Shown piece by piece: positions 25,095 through 36,875 of a stretch of 64,000 nt of DNA (position 1 is its first letter; each line of letters begins with the position of its first letter). The translations under genes and the position numbers were made by a program. The notes under the pieces were generated by a model that worked only from the letters and a program-made list of their open reading frames with translations, was not told where the DNA came from and searched no databases. This DNA comes from Tulasnella sp. 424 (lineage: Eukaryota; Basidiomycota; Agaricomycetes; Cantharellales; Tulasnellaceae), in NCBI GenBank assembly GCA_019633425.1, contig WSUB01000006.1, positions 372,001 through 436,000 of the forward strand, given 5' to 3'.

Positions 25095-26508
25095 ATGTCC
25101 CAGGATACTGTTACATCGACTCCAACGAACATCCAGAGCGCCCCCACCGCCTCGAACGCAAGAGGCTTCCAAGAGCGAAACGAGTCATACAAACTTCCTA
25201 TCGATAGCGAAGAGCACTCAAGGCTTGATTTACAGCATGAAACCCTGAAGCTAATGGTTGGAGGCGGTATCTATCAGCAACCCAACCTCGTCCAGGCGGC
25301 CTTGTCTCCAACAGAGACTCATAAGCGGCGAATCCTCGACGTTGGTGCGGGGTCTGGTAAATGGTACGGGAGCTCCATGTACGATAGCCAGAAAGAGTAC
25401 TTATCGATTGTCACAATTTTAGGGCAATTGAGATGGCCAAGGAGTTTCCTGATGCCGAAGTCCAGGGGATCGACTTAGTCCTGCCGACTGTCCTCACAGA
25501 TCCCAATCGGAGTGTTCCCTCCAATTGCTCCTTCCGGATAGCGGACGCCAATTGCGACATGGACAAGTTTGACCCGGTATTTGATGTGGTTCAGATGCGT
25601 TGCGTCGAAGGCGGAATCAAAGACTCGGACCTCTTTTTCTACGAGGCTGCTCGAATCCTCCGCACTAAAGGCGTCCTGCTCCTCGTTGCAGCCAGTCTGG
25701 TAAGTAGGGAGCTAGATAGCACGAGGTCCTCAGCCTCTCATCCTTAAGCTTTCGCAGCAACTCGTTGACGGTAACGGCCGTAATATTCCTATCCAAAAGC
25801 AAGGGGATGCCGGGTAAGTAATTGCATTTGAAGTGAACGCCTATTAATCAACAGCTCAGATATTCGCAGTACCAACATCTGGTGAGCTATATTCGTGAAG
25901 TAAATCTCAAAAAAAGCCCTTTTCGGTTCTGACACCCTTTCTGGAAAAGGTCCGGTGAACTCCGACCCGGTTCGCCCCAGATATCTCCCTCACATCTCGT
26001 GCTTTCTTCAGCATACTGGAGCGCAATCCAAACTACACTGATGTCCAGATTGAAGAGGTTCTCGTTCCAGTCGGTCCTTGGTCAAAGGGTGAGAAGCTTC
26101 CTCAGAAAACAAGCAGCCTCGGTCTGACCAAACGAAATTTCCAGACATGAGTGAAAATGAAAGAGCGTTGGCTGAGTTGATGCGAGAGAACCATCTTCAG
26201 GTATTGTCCGCTTATAAAGCTGCCATTTCGCGAGATGGGACACTTTCGGAACAGTTTGTCAATGGCTTGGTCGAGGTAAGATCCTTCCTGGTGTTGACCT
26301 TAGAGCTGCAGCTCACACGTCACCTTGCCGATAGGGCGTCGTGAAGGAACTCCGGGAACTGCCTCCAGCTGTTCACGCATATACGAAGTGGACCTTCGCC
26401 ACGGCGGTCCGAGCTGAGGCCCCATGGGTGGCCCGAGAGACACCGTGGCAAGAGCCTCCGGGCTTTGACATCTATGATTACCTTCTCCGACCTCTCCCTA
26501 AGGACTGA
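25095..26508 (+). pseudogene. SAM-dependent methyltransferase, array copy 6, with an in-frame stop in exon 4
   Basis: The family architecture is complete (MSQDTVTSTP; RRILDVGAGSGKW; GIDLVLPTVLTDPNRS; NCSFRIADANCDMD; AARILRTKGVLLL; final exon ending YLLRPLPKD). However, in the fourth exon the codons after FRF read TGA at 25930-25932, where copies 4 and 3 have AAG and GGA. Lengths on both sides align without a gap, so this is a true in-frame nonsense codon. The remaining part would keep the complete SAM-binding core (about 220 residues) but lose the C-terminal third. The conserved ARILRP glycine is also changed (RPKG to RTKG). It is either a recent pseudogene, a truncated enzyme, or spliced differently. 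The promoter module is intact, so transcription is likely. Confidence 0.65.
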
Positions 26509-26793
26509 GAGAGGAAAGTAGATTTTCTCTTTGACGTGTCAAGTCAAGCTTTACCGATCTTTATCCTGTTCGGTGGTCATCTTCCGTCGCATGTACTGTT
26601 GAAATCGCAATCCGTTTCCTCGGTTTGAATTCTAAATCTGTTCCCAACGGTGCATGGTGCCACGCTCAGGTTCGGCGAGACCTACTACACTCTCAATCAC
26701 GAAACGGAGTCGAGTTACGGGAAAATATAGACTGTGATCGAAATACATTCACAACAGGACTGCTGCAACAAGTACGTTCAAGAATTGTTACAT

Positions 26794-27740
<947 letters not shown>

Positions 27741-28560
27741 TACGAGGAGTAGTCTTTATGAATAGGGATGAAAGAGATGCGAGAGTCTGTGGGTTCGCCG
27801 AAGGTCCAAAGCCAAGAAGGTTTAAATGCAACAGCAGGTCGTGTGAAGCGCAGTGGATCGGTGGGTGAAATTGCCGATGTCGAGATCGATCAGGCCAAAG
27901 GAGTATTTGGGGAATTGATGAGCGATCGTCGCAGGGATTGAAGGTACCACGCAGAGAGGTCAGAACGCGCTTTTATACACCGACAGCACCACATCCCTTG
28001 CTTACCTCGTGTATCCGACGGATGCGGGTGGTGGAGGGGTTGAACAATGAGCGGTTAAGTGTAGGAGAACGGTGCTAGGGTGACTAAAGTATTCGGTCCT
28101 TAGACGGAGATAACGCCCTTCCAGCGATTTCTGGAATCAAGCCCCTGGCTCGATTCCACCACCGGTGCACTCTGTCAAGAGAGTGCCAGTTCGGGAAAGA
28201 GAATAACAAAAGGGTAGTCTCAGACAAGTCGCTTCATTATTTACGAAAATGACTTACCCAGCGAGCGATGCCCGCTGCTGTGCTGAGCACTGGCATGTCA
28301 GTATTTATGGGCACCACCAGTATTTGAGCGTAAGTATGCTGAATATGTTGCTGGACTTGCCTCCCTCGTACCTCGAGGCTGCACTCCTAGCTTACGTTGT
28401 TCCTCTCAGGTGTCGTAAGACCGAGGCTGTTGTTCATTTTGTGCCTCAGGATTCACCGACGGTGGCTGTGTTTTTTTGCGAAGGTCGCCGGCGACACTCG
28501 TGAACTTATGCGCTGGCATCATCGACCACGAGCTTGACACGAGCAGCTGTCGCGTAACGC
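27741..28560. other. UBC4 promoter region and start of the first gag-like unit
   Basis: 27741-28040 is the 5' flank of UBC4 on the minus strand. From about 28043 (ACAATGAGCGGTTAAGTGTA) the first of three ~1.95 kb tandem units begins; the same start recurs near 30012 and 31977. The unit leader contains a short spliced reading frame best preserved in unit 3 (see 32120-32433). In this first unit it is broken: the MNNKR start is lost and the splice joint is out of frame. Confidence 0.55.
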
Positions 28561-29934
28561 ATGTCCAGCGACTCTTCCGCCCGGTCGGCAATCATATTCG
28601 ATGGCTCCGACCTGTCAATATCTTTCAAAATATTCCTCATTCAATTGCTTAAGGAGTCGCATGGGGGCCGCGAACCTACCGACGTAGTCCCGGCTCATCT
28701 ATACGGTGAAGCTTTGCGATTTTTCGAGTCTCTCGACATCCTCTGTCAAGACAACTCTTCGAGACTGGTCTCCGTCATGAGCCGGCGTTTTCCCGGCGCT
28801 CCGGGAACCCAAAATGTGAGCAAAAGTCGGTTGATTTCTAATGGTTGCTGATCCATTTTTATTTCCCGCTGTGTGGGCTAGCCATATGATCATCAACTGA
28901 GCGCATCGGATGATCAAACTATGCCAACATTAGCCGCTTCGCCGCCACACACATTTGCGCTATACAAGTCACCGTCATTCAGCACACCGGAGGTGCGGTA
29001 CAGTATTATGCTGTGATGTATCTTAGGTTCTTGACCATTGTTATAATCTCGCCAGCTTTCATCCCTTGCGCTCAAGGGCAATGGATCAAAGTTCAACCTC
29101 CTAGCACGAAAGGTAACTGCTGTGCTCACTATTGAAGGGTCCAAGTCGCCTTACCGGGGGGATCTCGTAGCGCAGTAGCATCTTCTCCTCATGGAAAGAC
29201 AAGCTCCATGTCAATATCCGACCGTTCCGCTCCAAAACTCCACCGCCTCCTCGGATTTTCGCGGTGCGCGTTCACGGCCTAATACTTCCCGTCAACTATG
29301 AGTGGAGTTTAATGATCTTTCTTTTTACAAAAGCCTCTTGAAATCACTGTCCATTCGTTTTTCATTGAAAAGTTTCCGTTCAGATATCACCCCGGACCGG
29401 GGACTCTGATCGCCCAAATCGACCTCAATGATCGACAGGCGGTCGAGAAAGCGAAGAACGAGCAGTTGCTGTCAGTTCATAGAAATGATACGACATAGTG
29501 AGAGCTACTGAAGCTACTGGAAAGTTGTTTCTAGCTCTAACTTCTTGTCGCGGGATCCTCAGCTTTCGCGCCGGATTTTCCTACTCGATCCGAGCCGGGA
29601 CTGCCCACCTGATCCTGGAACACAAAATCTCTGGTTCTGCGAACTCAGGTATCCAGTTCATCGAACACATTTACCCTATAAATACAACTGACGATATCAA
29701 TAATCTCTGGTGGAAGGTAACGTAGAGCCAAGGGGCCCCCGCGAAATCAGTCCTTTGGGTCCCGTTATCCGTCCAGACTCGATCGAGATTTTCCATCAAG
29801 ATCGCGCCGTTGCTGTAGGGAAGTATCAAGTTACTAGTATGATTGAGGGGGGACTATTGGAGCCTCGGAAGGTTAACGACAAGCTTGGAGGTGAGGCTCA
29901 GGTCTTTCGAAACCTCCCGAAGGCAGTTGGCTGA
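28561..29934 (+). pseudogene. Gag-like small gene, unit 1, with an apparent nonsense codon
   Basis: Exon 1 starts MSSDSSARSAIIFDGSDLS and contains HLYGEALRFFESLDILCQDN and RRFPG. This resembles the retrotransposon-gag core in which a GEAxxWFxxL segment is followed by a W/L..F..RF helix (resemblance judged by eye). A GTGAGC donor follows; exon 2 starts PYDHQLSASDDQTMPTLAAS after an acceptor at GGGCTAG, and exon 3 starts LSSLALKGNGSKFNLLARK. In this frame codon 29176-29178 is TAG where unit 2 has CAG. A further exon-like segment (PLEITVHSFFIEKFPFRYHP) and the last one (EGNVEPRGPREISPLGP to FRNLPKAVG) remain open, but the joints between them are not resolved. The acceptor before the last exon, AG in units 2 and 3, is GG here. 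It is probably inactive. Confidence 0.5.
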
Positions 29935-30164
29935 TGCCAATGTTTGCTCGAGTAGCGATACGATGGTGGATAGAGGTTACAAATTCTAGATCTTGAAACC
30001 CCTATATGTTGGACAATGAGCGCTTAAGTGTACGAGAACGTACGAGAACGGTGTCAGGGTGACTAAAGTATTCGGTCTTAGACGGAGACCACGCCCTTCC
30101 AGCGATTTCTGAAATCAAGCCCCTGCCACCGGTGTTCTGTCAAGAGACTGCCAGTTCAGTAAAG

Positions 30165-30466
30165 ATGAATAATAAGAGGATAGTTTCAGAAGTCGCTTCA
30201 TTAATTGCGATGGAGACTTACCCAGCGAGCCATGTCCGCTGCTGTGCTGGGCACTGGCATGTCGTTATCCCATGGCCAGCACCAGTATTCGAACCTAAGT
30301 ACGCTGACTGTTCCTGGGCTCGCCCCCCTCGAGCCTCGAGGCTGCATTCCTAGCTTACGTTATTCCTCCCAGGTGTCGTAAGATCGAGGCTGTTGTTCAT
30401 TTTGTGCCTCAGGATTCACCGACGGTGGCTGTGTTTTTTTGCCAAGGTCCCCGGCGACACTCGTGA
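30165..30466 (+). CDS. Short spliced reading frame in the leader of unit 2
   Basis: Exons 30165-30298 and 30373-30466 give about 75 residues starting MNNKRIVSEVASLIAMET. It includes WHVVIPWPAPVFEPK before the intron and RKIEAVVHFVPQDSPTVAVFF after it. Compared with unit 3, a run of seven T after GTG (six positions with one C in unit 3) shifts the frame, so the protein ends FCQGPRRHS. No family is recognised. Conservation of the frame between units is the only support, and it could be an upstream reading frame or 5' exon of the gag-like gene. Confidence 0.28.
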
Positions 30467-30523
30467 ACTTATGCGCTGGCATCATCAACCACTAGCTTGA
30501 CTCGAGCAGCTGTCGTATAACGC

Positions 30524-31876
30524 ATGTCCAGCGACTCTTCCTCCCAGTCAGCAGTCATATTCGATGGCACCGACCTGTCAATATCTTTCAAAACATTCTT
30601 CATTCAATTGCTTAAGGAGTTGCATTGGGGCCGCGAACCTACCGATGTAGTCCCGGCTCATTTATACGGTGAAGCTTTGCGATTTTTCGAGTCTCTCGAC
30701 ATTCTTTGTCAAGATAACTCGTCGAGATTGGTTTCTGTCATGAGCCGGCGTTTTCCCGGCTCTCCAGGACCCCAAAGTGTGAGCAAAAATCGGTTGTTTT
30801 CGGATGGTTGCTGATCCATGTTTACTTCTCGCTATGTGGGATAGCCATATGATCATCAATTGAGCGCATCGGATGATCAAACTATGCCAACATTAGCGGC
30901 TTCGCCACCACACACATTTGCGCTATACAAATCACCATCGTTCAGCACACCGGAGGTGCGACACAGTATTATGCTGTGATGTATCTGAGGTTCTTGACGA
31001 TCTCCATAATCTCGCCAGCTTTCATCCCTTGCGCTCAAGGGCAATGGATCAAAGTTCAACCTCCTAGCACGAAAGGTAACTGCTGTGTTCACTACTGAAG
31101 GGTCCAAGTCGCCTTACCGGAAGGATCTCCTAGCGCAGCAGCATCTTCTCTTCGTGGAAAGACAAGCTCCATGTCAATATCCGACCGTTCCGCTCCAAAA
31201 CTCCACCGCCGCCTCGAGTGTTTGCGGTGAGCATTCACGTCCTAATACCGCCCCGTCGGCTATGAGTAGAGTCTAATGACCTTTCCTTTGTTTACAAAAG
31301 CCTCTTGAAATCACTGTCCATTCGTTTTTCATTGAAAAGTTTCCGTCCAGACATCACCCCGGACCAGGGATTCTGATCGCCGAAATCGACCCAAATGATC
31401 GACAGGCGGTCGAGAAAACGAAGAACCAGCAGTTGCTGTCAGTTCATACAAGTGATAGAACTGAGTGAGAGCTACTGAAGCTACTAGAAAAGTTGTTCTG
31501 GCTCTAACCTCTCGTCGCGGGATCCCAAGCGTTCGCGCCGGATTTTCTTACTCGATCCGAGCCGGGACTGCCCACCTGATCTTGGAGCACAAAATCTCTA
31601 GTCCTTCGAACTCAGGTATTCAGCTCATCGAACATATTTACTCTATAATTACAACTGACGGTATCTCTAGTGACAGGGAACGTAAAGCCAAAGGGGCCCC
31701 GCGAAATCAGTCCTTTGGGTCCCATTATCCGTCGAGACTCGATCGAGGTTTTCCATCAAGATCGCCGCGTCGCTGTAGGGAAATATCAAGTTACTAGTAT
31801 GATCGAGGAGGGGCTACTGGAGACTCGGGGGGTTAATGACAAGCTTGGGGGTGAGGCTCAGGTCTTTCGAAATTAA
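30524..31876 (+). CDS. Gag-like small gene, unit 2 (least damaged copy)
   Basis: Starts MSSDSSSQSAVIFDGTDLS; an in-frame TAA two codons upstream supports this start. The gag-like core is HLYGEALRFFESLDILCQDN, then RRFPGSPGPQS before a GTGAGC donor. The next exons read PYDHQLSASDDQTMPTLAAS... to FSTPE, then LSSLALKGNGSKFNLLARK through DLLAQQHLLFVERQAPCQYP to SSVC without a stop. Later segments PLEITVHSFFIEKFPSRHHP (with GPGILIAEIDPNDRQAVEK) and GPIIRRDSIEVFHQDRRVAVG follow. The joint after SSVC is out of phase in my model, so exon borders there are uncertain. The last exon has a 4-base insertion after CGAAA that ends the protein at FRN, about six residues early. Function unknown; domesticated gag-like proteins are common in basidiomycetes. 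Confidence 0.45.
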
Positions 31877-32119
31877 ACCTCCTGAAGGCAGTTCGCTGAT
31901 GCCAATGTTTGCTCGAGTAGCGATACAGTGGTGGATAGAGGTTACAGATTCTAGATCTTGATACCCCTAGCAGTTGGACAATTAACGCTTGAGTGTACGA
32001 GAACGGTGTCAAGGTGGATAAAGTATTCGGTCTTAGACGGAGATCACACCCTTCCAGCGATTTCTGAAATCAAGCCCCTGCCACCGGTGTTCTGTCAAGA
32101 GACTGCCAGTTCAGTAAAG

Positions 32120-32433
32120 ATGAATAACAAGAGGATAGTTTCAGAAGTCGCTTCATTATTTGCGATGATGACTTACCCAGCGAGCCACTGGCATGTCGCT
32201 ATCCCATGGCCGGCACCAGTATTTGAACCTAAGTACGCTGACTGTTGCTGGGTTCGCCCCCCTCGAGCCTCGAGGTTGCATTCCTAGCTTACGTTATTCC
32301 TCCCAGGTGTCGTAAGATCGAGGCTGTTGTTCATTTTGTGCCTCAGGATTCACCGACGGTGGCTGTGTTCTTTGCCAAGGTCCCCGGCGACACTCATGAA
32401 CTTATGCGCTGGCATCATCAACCACTAGCTTGA
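32120..32433 (+). CDS. Short spliced reading frame in the leader of unit 3
   Basis: Exons 32120-32232 and 32307-32433 give 79 residues, MNNKRIVSEVASLFAMMTYP at the start and THELMRWHHQPLA at the end. Donor GTACGC and acceptor CCCAG fit fungal introns, and the intron is 74 bases. This is the only unit where TTCTTT keeps the AVFFAKVPGD reading; units 1 and 2 have seven consecutive T and read another frame. No family is recognised, no signal peptide is evident. It may be a real small protein or a leader exon. Confidence 0.3.
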
Positions 32434-32456
32434 CTCGAGCAGCTGTCGCGTAACGC

Positions 32457-33834
32457 ATGTCCAGCGACTCTTCCTCCCAGTCAGCAGTCATATTCGATGG
32501 CACCGACATGTCAATATCTTTCAAGGCATTCCTCATTCAATTGCTTAAGGAGTCGCATGGGGGCCGCGAGCCTACCGACGTAGTCCCGGCTCATCTATAC
32601 GGTGAAGCTTTGCGATTTTTCGAGTCTCTCGACATCCTTTGTCAAGACAACTCGTCGAGACTGGTCTCTGTCATGAGCCGGCGTTTTCCCGGCTCTTCAG
32701 GAACCCAAAATGTGAGCGAAAATCGGTTGATTTCGTATGGCTGCTGATCCATGTTTACTTCCCGCTATGTGAGATAGCCACATGATCATCAATTGAGCGC
32801 ATCGGATGATCAAACTATGCCAACATTAGCCGCTTCGCCGCCACACACATTTGCGTTATACAAGTCACCATCGTTCAGCACACCGGAGGTGCGATACAGT
32901 ATTATGTTGTGATGTATCTGAAGATCTTGAACACTTTTATCATATCGTCAGCTTTCATCCCTTGCGCTCAAGGGCAATGGATCAAAGTTCAACCTCCTAG
33001 CACGAAAGGTAACTGCTGTGTTTACTACAGAAGGGTCCAAGTCGCCTTACCGGGAGGATCTCCTAGCGCAGCAACATCTTCTCCTCATGGAAAGACAAGC
33101 TCCATGTTAATATCCGACCGTTCCGCTCCAAGACTCCACCGCCGCCTCGAGTTTTCACGGTGCGCATTCACGTCCTAATACTGCATGTAGACTACGAGCA
33201 GAGTCTAATGATCTTTCTTTTCTACAAAAGCCTCTTGAAATCACTATCCATTCGTTTTTCATTGAAAAGTTTCCGTTCAGACATCACCCCGGACCAGGGA
33301 CTCTGATTGCCGAAATCGACCTCAATGATCGACAGGCGGTCGAGAAAGCGAAGAACCAGCAATTGCTGTCGGTTCATAGAAATGATATGAGATAGTGAGA
33401 GCTCCCGAAGCTACTGGAAAAGCTGTCTCTGGCTCTAACTTCTCCTCGCGGGATCCCCAGCTTTCGCGCCGGATTTTCTTACTCGATCCGAGCCGGGACT
33501 GCCCACCTGATCCTGGAGCACAAAATCTCTAGCTCTGCGAATTCAGGTATTCAGTCCATCGAACATACATACTTTATAAATACAACTAACCGGTATCAAA
33601 TGATCCCCAGTGGAAGGTAACGTAAGGCCAAGGGGGCCCCGCGAAATCAGTCCTTTGGGTCCCATTATCCGTCGAGAATCGATCGAGGTTTTCCATCAAG
33701 ATCGTAGCGCCGCTCCAGGGAAATATCAAGTTACTAGTATGATTGAGGAGGGGTTATTGGCGACTCGGGAGGTTAACGACAAGCTTGGAGGTGAGGCTCG
33801 GATCTTTCGAAACCTTTCCGAGGGAGTTCGCTGA
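32457..33834 (+). pseudogene. Gag-like small gene, unit 3, with an apparent nonsense codon
   Basis: Same layout as unit 2: MSSDSSSQSAVIFDGTDMS, HLYGEALRFFESLDILCQDN, RRFPGSSGTQN, then PHDHQLSASDDQTM, LSSLALKGNGSKFNLLARK and DLLAQQHLLLMERQAPC. The next codon, 33108-33110, is TAA where units 1 and 2 have CAA. The final exon (EGNVRPRGPREISPLGPII to FRNLSEGVR) is open and its acceptor (CCCCAG) is intact. The frame is therefore broken in the middle unless the real splicing skips this point. The nonsense change is of the CpA to TpA type, like the one in unit 1 but at a different codon. Confidence 0.5.
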
Positions 33835-33934
33835 TGCGAATGTTTTGCCCCAGGACCGATACAATGGTGGATAGAGGTTACAGATTCTAGACCTTGATGC
33901 CCCTATATCTATGCTTCTGCGCCTCTCCATGTAC

Positions 33935-36875
33935 AGTAGCACCCCTCTGAGAGCTCTATCTGGCGGGCGGGGTATTTCTTCCGCGGAGAACTTCGGCGAT
34001 TAGCTTGGTGTGGCGTGCTTGATAATGTTTGCCCGGTCCAAAGTGAACTCTTTTTTCCTCTTCATCCAACCCACCAGGCTCGAAGCCGTGTTGCTCGTCA
34101 CACACAGGTGGGGGGCTGTCGGAGCATTCCGCGCCCTGCCAAATTCTTTGCGAGCGGGTTAAGGTCTGAGCGTTTTACGACACCCTTAAATGATCGTCTC
34201 TTGATGGGACCGACGCTAACGCGTCGAGCGGCACACCAGAAATACACACCCCTTCGTCACGTATATCCAACGATGTTCGTTAAGAACGGAGGATCGACGA
34301 TGCCCTTTGATGGATACGGGTGTTTGGGACATGTCGCGGGGGTCCGGCCTCGTTTCTAGCTTGTTGTCTGGTTCCTACTTGGACCGCAACTCGTTCTCTT
34401 GTCCCTTCTTCTCTCGCACCAACCGTGCCTCCGCTTTAGCGGGCGGATCGGCACAGTCGTTTCCCTGGGGCTCCCGGGTTGACGCGCAGCAGCAGGCTTC
34501 AGCCCTGCGGCTGTTCTGTGAAGGTTATTCGATTAGTGTCTTCGGGCACGAGCGGTAGCCTTCATCACCGACGTCTGGGCCTTCACGCAGGGTCTACTCG
34601 TGACCCTACCGCAACGCTGCATGCTCTCGCTTGCTCGTTCGGGTGTTGGTCCCATTCGCCAATGAGGTGGCCAGCCAGAGGTCTGGCGGAGGTGCGAGGA
34701 AGGTTGTGCGGCGGAGAAGTGGCGAGGCCTTGAGTGCAATACGCGGCAGCGTGCTCATGCGACTTTATGTCGTACGCTTCACTCGATTCAGACTATCCGG
34801 GTCTGGTGGGACCATCTTCATTTTGAATTTTTCTCCTCCCTTTCCTTGCGAAAGGCACTGTTTTGCGCGCTGTGGTGTGGAGTTGCGGGATCGGCTTGTT
34901 GTATGTTCATCACGGTGCGTTCAGACCCAGAGAATATCGTCCTGTTCCTAACTTTCTGTATTCTCAGGAGCCTTTGTTGGGACGTAATATTGAATAGTGA
35001 TGTATGTAGTGAAATATATGCAATGCATAACGTCTAGTGCGAAATTCAAGGCCACGTCACCCACGCCGGCAGCCCCACTTGCACTGAGAGCTTGGATGAT
35101 GCTCTCGCCGCTATTCGAGTCTCGAGCTTATCCGAGCTCACGTTCTATCGTAGTATTTCATCGTTTCACCGACTACTGTATCTACGGGGCTTGTCCGGGG
35201 ACGCTCTTAAGTCGCCTCGGCTAAAGACTCATGAACCTACCTCACAACCTGACGTATCGACATGGGTAACGTTACCTTCCTCCTCCTTGCTACCAAAATT
35301 AATCACAGCATCTCGTTAATAGGTTTGATTCGTTGTGAGACCACCTCCTAAGAGCATCGCCGGGCCACTCTCCACTTGTAGACAGCCAAACCCCCAGGTC
35401 CTTGCCCACTCTGTCCCAATATTACTTCTCCCACGAATGGTCATTTGGACCGACACTGTCACAAGATATTTCTCGAGTTAGGTACTCCTTGGATTCTATC
35501 TTGAGCGAGTGGCATGGCAAGACGCTCAAAGGTCTCTACTACACCAGATGCAAAATAACGACTCAGTAATTGATCTCGTGAGATTCTCGAATAGCCCCCT
35601 TCTTCTGGTGAGCAAACTTTTGCTTCTCGCTAGCCAGTCGATTCCTAATACGGAATGTTGTTCCCTCTAGCGACCGGCGACGGCTTTCGGTGTCACTACG
35701 GAAGGCTGACTGACAATGCGGCGTTCCGTCTTCATGATGCTCTTGATCCCATTCCTGGACTTAGTGTGACTTGGACCAATCATAGCGCTTCCAGCGAGTT
35801 TGACCATCAATAGAATTAATGCTGGGTCTGCAACCGGCAAAGGTAGTGCAGGCAGCGGGTGCTCCTTCTCACCGTTAGGAGAATGAATCTTTTCTGATAT
35901 GCCTTCCGAACCCTACGATGCCCCGTGGAATCTGTTGCACTGTTCTTCCTCGCAGGAACCCGGTTATGAAATTTTGCGATCTTGTCGGGTCTATACTCGA
36001 TTCAGAGAATCCCCACGGCGACGGTCTCGGCTGTGACTCAAAGAATCACCAATGCCGCGGATGCCGCTGCATTTTCAGTGACGTCTGAGGGCTTTGCGAC
36101 AGGTACGATCTGGCAACCTGTGGTAGTCTCGGCTCCCGGGTATTAGACTACCGGACCCTAGTCCTTCTTATCTCGCTTAACCAGCGTCGAGTGGTGCTTC
36201 GACAACCTGCGCTGCGGCCTTGGCAGATACACATGACCTCGACCCTTCATCGGTCACGTGGTTGTATTTTACAATTCCCCCTCGAATTCTTCGCCCTCTG
36301 GATGGGCGACGAAACCCCTCTCCAGATCCCTGACGTCAAGGTCTCTTGATAATATCAACTGGAGCGTTTCGCCGCGGCAAAACGAACCATATATGAGTTC
36401 CTTCAACGCAGAGCTCTCCGTTCTACCGCAACATTGCTCACTCAATGCTCGCCAGGCCAAGGAGCCTGCGATCATAGGAAAGACGACGCTGCCTGCATGC
36501 GACCTTTCTATAAGTGGTTAGCTCAATGCGTACCTTTCGATCGAGAACTTTTCGTATCCACAACCCGTTCCCTTGGGCCCAATGGCAGAAGGCATCGATC
36601 GAACGAGTACTCTTTCTGGTATAAAACATCCGAGGCCAAGACGAAGTGTATCTTGATACTCGTTGCCGGACACTGCCAGCGCCCCATACCCGGACTCGAA
36701 GGCAGCTGAAAGAAGTTGGCAGAGGAGGCTCTTCTCTCTCTGAGCGATGGCTCCCTCCTTCTCGGTATAAAGGTCCATCCGAAGGCAGGTCGAAGAAGAG
36801 GTATCATTGGAATCACCCAGCCCAGCCAATACCCTTTCCCCGCCCTCTTTCAGACCTCGCCCCACCTTACTCCTC
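33935..36875. other. Long stretch without a recognised gene
   Basis: Nearly 3 kb with only short frames of no recognisable family. One coding-like trace stands out. Near 35560-35815 a segment reading VIDLVRFSNSPLLL ends at a GTGAGC donor (about 35617). After a CCCTCTAG acceptor (about 35670) comes an open frame containing GDGFRCHYGRLTDN, FRLHDALDPIPGL and SVTWTNHSASSEF, ending in TAG near 35815. No upstream exons could be assembled, so it may be the end of a decayed gene. The last 100 bases are the probable promoter of the transporter. Confidence 0.45.

Larger units (their letters stand above)
28043..33930. repeat. Three tandem units of about 1.95 kb
   Basis: Units start near 28043, 30012 and 31977 and keep the same order: a leader with TATTCGGTC and CTTCCAGCGATTTCTG, a short spliced reading frame, the gag-like MSSDSS gene, and a GGCTCA..TTTCGAAA 3' end. 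Start-codon spacing is 1963 and 1933 bases. The third unit lacks 24 bases (the TGTCCGCTGCTG region) that units 1 and 2 have in the leader reading frame. Confidence 0.88.

Noticed and set aside
30877..31107. A 76-codon minus-strand frame conserved in gag-like units 1 and 2
   Set aside because: Conserved only because the units are duplicates. The plus strand carries the spliced gag-like frame with better protein character, and the frame is not kept in unit 3.
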